Shown here in pieces: positions 40,830 to 51,540 of a stretch of 64,000 nucleotides of DNA (the first letter of the stretch is position 1; every line of letters starts with the position of its first letter). The notes beneath the pieces are model-generated. The model saw only the letters and a list, made by a program, of their open reading frames with translations. It was not told where the DNA came from and made no database searches. The DNA lies in the NCBI RefSeq assembly GCF_901709675.1, contig NC_051095.1:11423956-11487955 (forward strand), read 5' to 3'. This stretch comes from Syngnathus acus. Its lineage: Eukaryota; Chordata; Actinopteri; Syngnathiformes; Syngnathidae. The position numbers and the translations under genes are program-made.

Positions 40830-40990
40830 CAGGCTGTTAAGGCGCCGGCCCTCCTGCTCCACCCACATAACCAGACTCGACCCAACCAGCAGGCGGTGGG
40901 TAGCCCCCATGCTGGCGCCAGCGGGGATCGGCCGCCTCGGAACGTGAACGTAGGACCCCAGGCAACTCTCCTCCCGCCGCCAACATTGTT
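40830..40990. other. GC- and CpG-rich island within the intron
   Basis: In about 160 bp, CpG occurs repeatedly (GCGCCGG, CTCGACCC, CTGGCGCCAGCGGGGATCGG, CCGCCTCGG), in contrast to AT-rich flanks. It lies about 110 bp upstream of a LINE 3' end and may be part of an unrecognised insert or a small regulatory island. No splice-bounded exon was recognised. Confidence 0.5.
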
Positions 40991-41107
40991 AGGCGTGCAC
41001 AAGTGAATGTCAGCGCACACATCTTTGAACATCTAACAAGTTTAGAACATCTATAACTGCTGATATCAACTGGGAATTGTTTTACAGTGTGAACTGGTCT
41101 GTGCAAG

Positions 41108-41464
41108 GAACATCTCTACAGACCCTTCTCACCCAGGTTGCAGTCTGTTTGAACTACTCCCCTCCGGACGGCGTTATAGAGCTCGGTACGCCAAAACCAG
41201 CAGACACCGAGACAGCTTCTTCCCCCAGGCTGTTGCTCTGATGAACTCACACCACTCATAGAGTCTCAGAGGCATTACTGTGCAATAACATCCTGCTCTT
41301 CACACCTTTTGAATTTGTCTACACTGTTTTTGCCATTATTTACATGTCCTGAGTGTTGTTAGTCACCTATATGTTGAACAGAGGGTGTGTTTTACCGAAG
41401 TCAAATTCCTTGTTTGGCACGCTCAAACATGGCGAATAAAACTCTTGAATCTTGAATCTTGAAC
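41108..41464 (+). mobile_element. 3' end of an L2/Rex-type non-LTR retrotransposon
   Basis: 41148-41261 encodes FELLPSGRRYRARYAKTSR, then SFFPQAVALMNS and a stop, the usual C-terminus of fish LINEs of this type. A roughly 200-bp 3' UTR follows, ending in AATAAAACTCTTGAATCTTG and a short (TCTTGAA)n tail. The 5' part is missing, as in typical 5'-truncated LINE insertions. The reading frame of the remnant is intact, so it may be younger than the copy at 27 kb. The exact clade is uncertain. Confidence 0.78.
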
Positions 41465-43289
41465 AGTAGGCGAAAAATAGCTGCAGAGCACTGCTGGGCC
41501 ACAATTTAGTCTGAAAAGTATTGTCATGGCATATATAAGGTACTATATATCATCCCACGATTATTGTCAAGCGCAGGACTAAAATATACTAATGGATGCT
41601 CGAGACCACAGTCCACCAAATTTCCTGAAGCTCTCTCTTGGTCAGACAGATTCATGTCAATATGAAGTAACTATCATGAGACACACTAGGTTTTTCAGAA
41701 TTAAGAATAACAAATAAAGGAAACCATGACATAATGTTTGTCAGCTCCATGCAATTCTTTGTGCTGCGATAATACTGCTGCTTAATGCCAATTGTTTCGT
41801 CCGGCTAGACACTTTTGAAGTTTTTGCCTTCCAGTATCAACCAATGCTTTTCAGTGATACAGAAACATATTCACTGTGCATGGTGAGAGGCTGAGCGCCG
41901 GTGGACAAAAAAGCCCCTACCACCACTGTTTTCTGGAGGACAGACCTTTATTGCAGCCTGTCTAACAAGAGATGTTTTGGAGTTAATTTCCTGGCAGACA
42001 TTCGAAACAGAGCGTCTCAAAAAGCTGCAAGAGACAGGGGCATGGAAACCATTACTTCACTGCCTTACTCTGCCACATTAATAGGATGAATATGTTTTTG
42101 TTCTCTTGCTTCATTTGGAGGACTTTGTCCAAATGGCCATGAGAACAAGTACGTAAAGTCTCAGAAGCACTGCCAGAAGACTAAAAGGGATTGTTCTGCT
42201 TTTCTTCCACCAATAGCGAGAACTATTTGCTGACCAGAATACCTCTAAGATTCATTCGAGATATTTTTTTTATTATTTTGTAAGTGACTCTCATCTCTAA
42301 CATCAAACAAAGAAATCTATTAGGGTGCAATGAAGGTATAAAAACATGCGGAAATGAGGGAGTATCCTGGTTTTCTTGTTCCTTGCTGCCACCGTTTGCC
42401 AATTTGGTGCACCACTCTGCACCATGCTCGGCTTTACGACATAGTGGAATGGCAAATTGCTGACAGAGAGTCCCTCTGAAGTTAATCCTGCTCGGACCAC
42501 GTCTATATAGTGACATAGCTGGTCTAATCAGATTTTGGTCAAGTTGATCGGGGCACGGGCAGACAGATTCTGAGAGAAATAAGCATGATAGCTCATGAGA
42601 AACTCAGCAGCACTCGAATTTGAAGCAGAAAAAAATGGCAAAAGTCTCATTCCTCAGTCCGTTTTGGGCTTTCAAGACGGCTAAAAACATAGTGTACAGT
42701 AAAAGAAGCCTTGCTTTTTGTCATCAAAATGTAAGATCCCCTCGGTGTTTCAAGATTGAATATTCGGTGCGAACATTGTTTTGTATTAGCAGGGGACCAT
42801 TGTCATTTCCTCCAGCTATATTTGTCTTCATGCCTGTCATTTTGATGTCAATTGCTGTTGTTTTCACCATTGTGACAGCTAATGAGAAAACGATGAGATT
42901 TTATCCCTTGTGTTTTGGTAGTAATCAATCAGCTTCAGATGTATCGCTATAAGTCCGTGGGCAGCGTCTGGCCTCAGGAAAGAAATGTGTCACTTCAAAT
43001 GGGTTTAGGCTCAAACTGAATTGCTTTGTCCTGCCAATGAACTGACAATTTGCAGTCGTTCTATGTACCTGCCATGTATCAATTGACACTATTGGAATGT
43101 GTGCAAATCAGGATGCACACTTGATCTGTGAATGAGTAACCTGACAATACCAGAATTTGGGAAAAAGCCAAACTGTGTGCCAAAGAGCCGGCAAATCAGT
43201 CACATATGTATAGTCCCATGTATAGAGTGTCACTGAACAGATTGTTGAACCTCAGTTGTTCCAATAAACTAAAAGACTGTGACGCCGGG

Positions 43290-43480
43290 CTCACAATGAC
43301 TGCTGTCGTTTAATCCAAAGGTGTATAGTGCGGTTGAGGTCAAGCCTCGCACACCAAAACTCATCCAACCATGCCACTATGTTATCACCTTTGTGCTCTG
43401 GAGCAGTTATGCTGGAACAGAAAAAAAGCTTTCCCTTGAACTGTTTCAACAAAGTTAGCATAGCATTGCTGTATTAAGAT
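43290..43480 (+). repeat. longer copy of the same unnamed dispersed repeat
   Basis: GTTTAATCCAAAGGTGTATA, GCGGTTGAGGTCAAGCCTCG, CTCATCCAACCATGCC, TTTGTGCTCTGGAGCAGTTA, GCTGGAACAGAAAAAAAGCT and CTGTTTCAACAAAGTTAGCA. It extends further 5' than the copy at 38.1 kb and is diverged from it by roughly a third over the shared 110 bp (by eye). Confidence 0.6.
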
Positions 43481-44020
43481 TGAAAGAAAACAAAATTGAC
43501 CAGCACCTGATTGATTACAAAATGTATTAAAGGTGTATCTCATATTGTTTACCCATATGTTTACCACATATTAAGCTGAGATTCCTGAGTTCATTATTGC
43601 TCAAACCTAACTAATTAGCTTCTCCCAGAATCTGTGATTGAATTCGCACAAGCTACTTTCTTAAGCACCAGGGAAGGACAAGTGGGACAAAGTTACAAGA
43701 ATACACAACTAAACATTTAAGGCACCATCACAAGTTTGAAGCTTTAACCTGTGAGATATATATACTCTCTGGTGCAGTTTGAGCTTATTTTGATTGGAAA
43801 TGGTTGGTTTTTAAGGCCCGAATGACTTAAATGTGAAATGACAGATTTCAGCGACAAAAAAACAAGGCTGTAATCAGAGCGATCTAGAAATCAGTCATCA
43901 AAGGTCACAAAGGAGGCGACGCTCTCTTTACAAAAAGGGCCGAGAGGGAGCGTCTCACCTTGAGGTTTGGCAAGACTTTCGTCATTTTTGATGTATCTTG
44001 AAGTGGTAAATAAGTCACCA

Positions 44021-44072
44021 ACCCCCCCAACCCCCCCCCCCCCGCGCCCCCCGACACCTCCCACCCCTCCCC
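44021..44072 (-). repeat. G-run cluster on the transcribed strand
   Basis: The + strand has C runs of 7 (44022-44028), 13 (44031-44043) and 6 (44047-44052), followed by CTCCCACCCCTCCCC. The nlgn3 pre-mRNA therefore carries at least five G runs of three or more within about 50 nt, meeting the usual G-quadruplex pattern. Structure is inferred. Confidence 0.85.
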
Positions 44073-44212
44073 TTTTAGCCACATCACCACCACCCAATGG
44101 ACAGGGTTTGTCCACCCGGTGAGTAATTATATTTGTAAAGAGAAGTGATGCAAGATACTCCCCTCTTACTGGGGGTCATTACGTATCCTTAAAGAAGCGT
44201 GGCAACTGCAAA

Positions 44213-44302
44213 CACATGCACGCACACACACACGCACACGCACACACATGCACACACACATGCACACGCAGACACACACACTTACACACACAAGTACACA
44301 AA
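44213..44302 (+). repeat. impure CA-rich tract
   Basis: CA dinucleotides broken by CG and TG steps (CACATGCACGCACACACACA and so on). It is a decayed microsatellite able to adopt alternating purine-pyrimidine structure. Confidence 0.9.
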
Positions 44303-44382
44303 AGTATTTCAAGAGAGCAATTCCTTTAATTTTATTGGGGACTGAAAACTAATAGAATCTTTAATTTGGATTTGAGAGGTCT

Positions 44383-44538
44383 TTTTTCTATGTATTTAAA
44401 TCTTTATGTTAAATAAAAATAAAAAAATTTATTCAAAACAAAACATTCATCCAGACATTTTTTTCTAGGTATTTAAATCTTTATGTGAATTAAAAATTAA
44501 AAGATGTATTCAAAACAAAACATTCATCCAGACATTTT
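44383..44538. repeat. 77-bp tandem duplication
   Basis: Two adjacent diverged units each read TTTTTCTA-GTATTTAAATCT and end CAAAACAAAACATTCATCCA plus GACATTTT, offset by 77 bp. The second copy abuts the SINE-body fragment that follows. Confidence 0.8.
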
Positions 44539-44700
44539 CAACACTGCTTATCAGGTTCAGGGTCACGGGGGATGCTGAAGCCTTTCCCAGTTGATATTGG
44601 GTAAAAGGCAGACTACACCCCGAACTGGTCGCCAGCCAGTCGCAGGGCACATATAGAAATAAACAACCAACACAGTCACATGCACACCGTCACTGAGTGG
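44539..44700 (-). mobile_element. fragment of a SINE-like body
   Basis: On the minus strand it reads TGCGACTGGCTGGCGACCAG, then GTAGTCTGCCTTTTACCC. It resembles the 3' body of the SINE family at 48.4 kb (GGTTGCCAGCCAATCGCAGG on the + strand of that copy), but is more diverged and lacks the tRNA head. Confidence 0.65.
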
Positions 44701-45106
44701 GAACCAATCGCACGCTGCCCTCTATTCCGAACTCCTCCCTGATGACGGAGCTTATCTAAGGGAGAGCCCAGACAGTACACAAGAAATTAATTTCGTCCGC
44801 TTACATCCGAGATCCTATTTGTTCAGACACCCACACGTTGCAATAGAGGCGAGAAAAAGAACATGAATCAACAACAACTGTCGTGGACCTTCACCTACGG
44901 CCTATTTGACTTGGGTCACCCTACACCCACGATTCTCTGAGTTATCCTTTTTACTTCTGGTACACCACAAGTATAAAGCTCTCGGAAACCAAGTTTATGT
45001 CATCATTGAGACACCTTCCAATGCCTGAGGATGAGTTTTTTCACAAATTACAGTACTATTCCACTTTTCTTGTTAAAGAAAAAATGAAACACACACCAAA
45101 AAAAAA

Positions 45107-45212
45107 AGCTGGTTTATTGGGGGCCTGGAACGGAATAATGGCTTTTAAATTCATTTAAATGGAGAAAATGGATTTGCTATACAAGTAAATCAAGTTATGA
45201 GCTCTTTACCAC
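45107..45212 (+). repeat. fragment of a TGGAACGGA-type DNA repeat
   Basis: TTTATTGGGGGCCTGGAACG, GAATAATGGC, TTCATTTAAATGGAGAAAAT, GGATTTGCTATACAAGTAAA and TCAAGTTATGAGCTC match, block by block, a fish repeat I know that ends in CTCAAGGTACCACTGTA-like termini. That end is not preserved here, but a similar string, TCTCAAAGCACCACTGTA, occurs at 26529-26546. Confidence 0.45.
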
Positions 45213-47041
45213 TGTAGAAAAAATGCAGTCTATACACACAAACACAAATCTAAACCCCAAGCGTAGACATTCAGAGCTATTTATTTTTTGACTAAGCAAA
45301 GTCTTGAGATATACCTGGGACACAAAACACTCCTGTCAGTCACATGTCCACACCTGGACAAATGTAAAAATAGCCAGGAAATGTTCATTTATTCTCTCGT
45401 ATTTATCTGTTGATGTCATCTCCAAATGTTTTAAGGAAAAACAAATGGATTGGCCTCTTCGTTCCAGTGTTTTTTAAAAGGAATAACGTGGCGAGAGCAG
45501 TTCCAAGCTATGTCTTTCACACACATGCAGCTCAAAGAGCAGAGCTCCAAACAGTGTTACTCTAACACACAAGCTCTCCTCTCCAATTCCCGACCTGAAG
45601 TGACTGACCCGACTCAAAGCTCGCTGGGTGATAATCATCCTGCGGTGGATCAACAAGTGATCAACGATTAACTCTAAAAAGTTCAATCGTCTACACCCTG
45701 AGGTGTAAAAGTTTCTAAATGGGGACTCGGGAGAATTGCGGTATACTCTTTGAAGCAATAATTACCGTTTCAGTAGGAAAGAGCTTCAAGCTGCCGGAGA
45801 ACCATAGTAACTTTACAGACTCATCTTTAATTGGAACACGAGTGACGGTGTTTTAAAAACATCACAGTTAGAACAGAATTTAAACAACTCAACGCAGTTT
45901 GTCTATTCACTGCAGAATATGTTCAAAAACCGTGCTGGATAATAGATTCAATCTTCTGTAGCTTATCTTTCGGAAACAACACAAACGCGCCATTTATATT
46001 TCATAATACACAGAGCAGCATCTCTCAATAATTTTGATCCATTAGAAGTAACATCGAAAAGCTGGAGGAGACGATAACTGCAGAAATGCTGTGACTCAAA
46101 CAAAAGAAATGAAACATGAATAAAACATTAATCACTGACATTTAGAAAGGTTTTGGAGTCAATTTATTGCAATAAACTGGTGAAAACGTTTTTTTTTTTT
46201 CATTCGCACATTAAAATAACTTTCAGTACAGATTTGTTAGTGAGTCGTTTGTTTCTGAAGACTGTGTTAAATATTCTGAATGTTGTCTGTTTCAAAGATG
46301 TTTACTGCAATATTAATGCCACATTCTGACTGTCCATGAACTGATATTAGTGTCCAAAAAAGATGGTTTGACTTGCCTTGTCTGCTTTTACGCTAAACTC
46401 ATTATCTTGTCTAATTCTCTCTGCCTCCACTATTCCCACATCCCTTTAAGCGGCTTAATTAAAACAGCTTTTCAGAATCTTTATTTATTTATCTATTTAC
46501 ATTGAAGTGCTTACTCTTATTCAGTGAATAAATTACTACTTTTATTTATGATATAAATAAGTGAATTAGCCTTGGAGCATCTGAAGAGGTGACATTTCTT
46601 TCTCTTTGCAGTGACATGACCCCAGCCTCTCATATCTATCTTTTAATGACAATCCAATTAGACAATGTATTATGTATTTCCTGTAGCCTACCTATTAGTT
46701 TTTGTTCCTGATTTTTACTCAATGTGTCAATGCATGCAGCGGAACGTCCAATGTCAAACACCGTGGCTTTGTGATTTTGCTTGGCATCTAATTAATTGTC
46801 ATTTAAAAATGATAAGAATGAAATGAAAAAATGTGACCTTAAGAAACAATATGATGAATGAATAAAGGAAGGGCTCATGAAAATTGATAGAGAAGAATTG
46901 AATTGAGATGGCTTTACAGGCCCTGACCATACGCCACCGGTGCTTTTACTTGAGTAGAGTACTTTGACCACCTATGTCTCCAGAAAAACTAGCTAAAAAG
47001 AAACTGCCACATGTCATTTTGGGCAAATGGTAGGTCAACAC

Positions 47042-47100
47042 TTTTTTGGAGTGCTGACGCTTCTGACAGCTTAGCGCAAATTTGCATATCGTGCTCCGAT
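47042..47100 (+). repeat. fragment related to the 6.6-kb repeat
   Basis: CTTTTTTGGAGTGCTGACGC then TTCTGACAGCTTAGCGC aligns to 6559-6602 over about 40 bp with several mismatches, suggesting a shared ancestral element. Confidence 0.4.
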
Positions 47101-47599
47101 TTCTCCCTGGCTTTGGTTTTATTTGCGCTGTATGAGTGTGTCTGTAATAACAGTTAAAGCCGCACCATGGGGAGATTATCGGACCACGCTACATTATCAC
47201 TCAAGCACATGCATCGCTTCTCAGAAGGATCTCACCAAGCGAACAACTCTGTGTGTTTGCGCATGCGAGCCAAGCACATCTGTGCATGTGCATTTTTTAT
47301 TTTTTTTTGGTCATGATGCGCGAACCGTGTGTATGCACGTGCATGAGTATGTGCATGCTTAGAGCACTGACATGCCCTGTTTGCAGGGTGTGTGTGCATG
47401 CATGTAGAATGACATTTAGCGAAATGCGGTGGTGAGAGTAGAAACATCTGACTCATAATTGAAGTGTCATGAAGGAAATATGAGCATGAACACGCCTATA
47501 ACGCCTTTTAGCCTTGCATGTTGAGCCTTACACTCATGGTTGGACGGCACATGTTAAACCAGGACAACACCCTTTCAAGGTTGATTACCAGAGGGGAGC

Positions 47600-47762
47600 A
47601 GTCTTATACTTCTTAATTTTTAATGTTTATTTTTTTTAATTTCTTTTCTTCATTCTTATTGCACTGGAAAGGGAGAAGCTCTCCAATTTCATAGTACAAT
47701 TAAGTTGTAGAATGACAATAAAGGGCATTCTATTCTATTCTATTCTATTCTATTCTATTCTA
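47600..47762 (+). mobile_element. LINE-like 3' end with (ATTCT)n tail
   Basis: TTGCACTGGAAAGGGAGAAG, then GTAGAATGACAATAAAGGGC, running straight into seven ATTCT units (47727-47762). A polyadenylation-like AATAAA next to a pentanucleotide tail is typical of 5'-truncated LINE 3' ends in fish. No coding sequence remains, so the assignment rests on the tail structure. Confidence 0.55.
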
Positions 47763-47999
47763 CATTCCTTCAGTTAAACTTCACTTTAAAAGAGGAAAAG
47801 GTACTTTATCAGTCTGTTACACTGAGCCATATTCCGTTTACTACTTATAATTTTGGTGACGGGTAGTTATTTGGTGAAATATTTTGGTTTGTCAGAGAGT
47901 TTTAGTTAGATCACCTGACTCTGTTTCACATGTTTGACGTAATGACTAGTCAATTTTACGATTCAAATGGAGCCAAGTAGAAATATATATTTATCTTGC

Positions 48000-48058
48000 A
48001 CATAGTTTTCATCTCACTCCCAACCCGAGTGAGGATAAGCAGTATAGAAAACAGATGG
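48000..48058 (+). mobile_element. SINE-tail fragment
   Basis: CCCGAGTGAGGATAAGCAGT followed by ATAGAAAACAGATGGA matches the terminal region of the local SINE family (GATAAGCGGTATAGAAAATGGATGG-like). The body is absent. Confidence 0.5.
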
Positions 48059-48390
48059 AAACACTACCAAAAAAAATCTTGGATCTGATGAAAATATCTA
48101 CATTCATTTCAATTGTGAAATATACACATGGTTGTCTGGGTCTACGTTTGCAAAATGTAATGCTATGTGGAGTAAAAGTAACCCAGATCATCTCAATGCC
48201 GGTTGCACTTCCTCTGACCGAATTAGCGCTGTTAATGTTCCTCTCTGCAGAAAGGCTTGTGCGCACTCAGATAAATCAGGGAGTATGTATGCAGTGGACT
48301 GAAGGTAAAGTTGCAAGGTGGCAGAACTCATATTGTTTTCAAATTGTGAAGCAGATGTCAGCATAGCTGATAAATGTGGTTTAAGGTTCA

Positions 48391-48746
48391 TCCATACATC
48401 CATTTTCTGAACCGCTTAGTCCCCACGGGGGTCGCGGGCGTGCTGGAGCCTATCCCAGCCGTCATCGGGCAGTAGGCGGGGGACACCCTGAACCGGTTGC
48501 CAGCCAATCGCAGGGCACACAGAGACAAACAACCATTTGCACTCGCACTCACACCTAGGGACAATTTGGAGTCTTCAATCGGCCAATGTTTTTGGGATGT
48601 GGGAGGAAACCGGAGTGTCCGGAGAAAACCCACGCGGGCCCGGGGAGAACATGCAAACTCCACACAGGGAGGGCCGGAGGTGGAATCGAACCCGCACCCT
48701 CCTAACTGTGAGGCGGACGTGCTACCCAGTGCGCTACCGAGCCGCC
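48391..48746 (-). mobile_element. full-length tRNA-derived SINE with 13-bp target duplication
   Basis: Read on the minus strand, the element starts GGCGGCTCGGTAGCGCACTG and carries a pol III A box (about 48726-48736) and a B box, GGTTCGATTCC (48692-48682). A body follows that is familiar from fish genomes (TGGAGTTTGCATG, then CTCCGG, then CCTCCCACATCCC), ending in GCGGTTCAGAAAATGGATG. The flanks are a perfect direct repeat, GGTTTAAGGTTCA, at 48378-48390 and 48747-48759. Intact boxes and perfect duplications indicate a fairly young LINE-mobilised insertion. It lies antisense to the window's + strand and in the same direction as the host gene. Confidence 0.93.
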
Positions 48747-49458
48747 GGTTTAAGGTTCAATATAATCAAATTTCTGCCCAGAGGTTAAATGCAAATGTTA
48801 CTTGGCAGCTACTCTGTATTTGAGTAGCTTTCCATCAAATATTTGCTCAAATTATTATTTGGAGAACTACTTTTTATCTTTACTCCAGTCATGCTTTTCT
48901 AAAGTAACTACACTCTTACACTAGGTGCACTTTAGCCAGATCGGCATTGCATATGAATAAAAATAACAAAACGTTATTTTGCATGTGAATTGAGAAAAGG
49001 ACGTCAGGGTAGTTTATGACAGCTAATGGGGATGCAAAATAATAAACAAACAAACAAACAAACATTGCCTCATCTGGATAAATAAAGGTAAAATATATAT
49101 ATATTTTTTTTAATTACTTGACTAGAAAATTTGGCTACTCTATCAACTCTGCTGAAAGATCATAAGATATCAGAGAAGCAGTCCGATGACTGGATGCCAA
49201 ATCGATAGAATGCGGTAGAAACAAAACTAAACATCATGCATGTGAGATGCAACTCATTGTCCTTTATGTTAAAGCAACACTTAGTCAACAACCTCCTCTT
49301 TCATGTAACACCTTTAGAGCTGCGCCCATTCCACATACCAACCATTTCATTTTCACAATAAACAAGGTCAGCAGGACAAAAGACTTTGCAAGCAATCTTT
49401 CTGCTATTATTACATTGCATACTGTATAAATCTCGCCTGCATTCTTTTACCATTCCAT

Positions 49459-49497
49459 TACACTCACTGGTCACTTCATTAGGTATACTTGCACAAC
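49459..49497 (+). repeat. short end fragment of a dispersed DNA repeat
   Basis: TTACACTCACTGGTCACTTC followed by ATTAGGTATACTTGCACAA resembles the CACTGGCCACTTTATTAGG terminus common in teleost genomes. Only about 40 bp are present, ending shortly before the hAT MITE. Confidence 0.45.
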
Positions 49498-49547
49498 GTA
49501 AGGGCAACCAATATCAGTGCTGTATCAAAAAAAGTAAGCGTCTATAA

Positions 49548-49921
49548 CAGTGGTTCTTAACCTTGTTGGAGGTACCGAACCCCACCGGTTTTATATGTGC
49601 ATTCACCAAACCCCTTTTTAGTGAAACATTTCAAATTCAAGACAGATGTTTTTTATTGGTGCACAAAATGAGCCGTGCAAGAACATCACCTTGTTCAAAG
49701 AACGAAACCAACACAATGCATGAACTTGCAACAAATTACATACCTGCAAATCAGTGTGACTTCTGCTGTTGCCTTTGCGAGACCAGTTCAGATATGCGTC
49801 ATCCCGAATTTACACAATAAATCAGGTGTGTTCGGACCTCCGCAGTTGAGGCTCTGCCAAACCCCTGAGATCGATTCACCGAACCCCTACGGTTTGATCG
49901 AACCCAGGTTAAGAACCACTG
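49548..49921. mobile_element. hAT-type MITE, 374 bp, with 8-bp target duplication
   Basis: The ends are inverted repeats: CAGTGGTTCTTAACC at the left and GGTTAAGAACCACTG at the right, with further imperfect inverted similarity inside (GAACCCCACCGG against CCTACGGTTTGATCG). The flanks are perfect 8-bp duplications, GTCTATAA, at 49540-49547 and 49922-49929. An 8-bp duplication plus CA-G termini is the hAT signature. There is no transposase-like frame, so the element is non-autonomous. Confidence 0.93.
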
Positions 49922-51228
49922 GTCTATAATGATAATGATACTAATTATGTGCTGCAAATGCTACTAATTGGAGTTGAGTTGTTGTCATAATTTGCAGTAT
50001 TAATTTGCTCCACATCATGCTGAGATATCTTTCTATTATTCTGTTTGAAAATGCCTCCCACTGAAAACTAAAATCACAATAAATATTGTTAAATTAATAC
50101 TGCTCTCAGAGTGCTGCTCAAATCTAAGAATTCATCTAGGCTAATCTAGTCCAGTTTAATGCATTAATTATACTGGATAGTTTCATCTGTGTTGTATCCC
50201 AAATGACAAAAATGTCTCCAGTACCATTGCTAAAACGCTGCCGCACATTCTGGTAAATATCACAAGGTAAATAACATGGCACAGGCAGTACATGGACTCT
50301 GCGATTTATTGAGGTAACAATTGAGCCTCTTGTGCAAATTCTACAGTGGTTTGCTTTAATTTGACGGGATGAACTTTGTCAATAAATGGCTGCAATTTGC
50401 TCTGATTCGTTGACATAAAATTTACAGAGGACAACAATCCTACTTTGTTTCAAGTTAATGGTGTAAATTATTTGTCTCAGTGTAAAAAATATTCAGGAAA
50501 TGATCTTCATGCTGATTGGTGGATGAAAAAGCTAAGTGTGCTAACAAACTCCATTTTGTGTTGCAAGCAGCTGTTACCATGGAGCTGACTTCTTTCCTTT
50601 AACTCCCCGTCTTTCTCTGGCTCTCTCCACTTCCACCCCCACAACACACACGCACACATGCATGCATGCGCGCACACAAATGCGTGCAGGTACAAAAGCA
50701 TTTCTGAAAAAGGATTTATCTGTGAGTCAATCTGAACCATCAACAACAAGGACACAATTTCATGATGATTTTCTTGATGTCATATTTACTGGCATTGAAA
50801 ATTTATTTTATCGCATCACTTTATCGCATCACACGTGCATGTTACTTAATTGTCACTTATTATTATTATTATTATTATTTTTATTTAATGATTTTGGTTG
50901 ATTTAATTCATTTTTATAGAGGTTTTTATTAGTTTGTGTTACTGTTTTTTCCCCAAAATGCCTCTTTTTATTTTAGCCTTCATTACGCTATTGTATTACT
51001 TTTTTTTTTTTTTTTTTAAATATATGGAGTTTTGTCTCGTGCAAGATAACATTATAGATGGCATAATTGTCCAACAAAGATGGTTCTAATTCTGATATAA
51101 TAAAATGAAGTTTCAGCCCTGGCCACTGTGTGAGGAAATAGGGTCATTGCTCTCTGACCATCATACCGACACAATCATCATCCAATTTTCCTCAAAAGCA
51201 ACCCATGCGTCATCTTCCCTTTGCTTTA

Positions 51229-51540
<312 letters not shown>

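Noticed and set aside
48682-48736. A possible tRNA gene on the minus strand
   Set aside because: A and B boxes are present, but they belong to a SINE head with a long SINE body and target duplications; there is no cloverleaf I could support.
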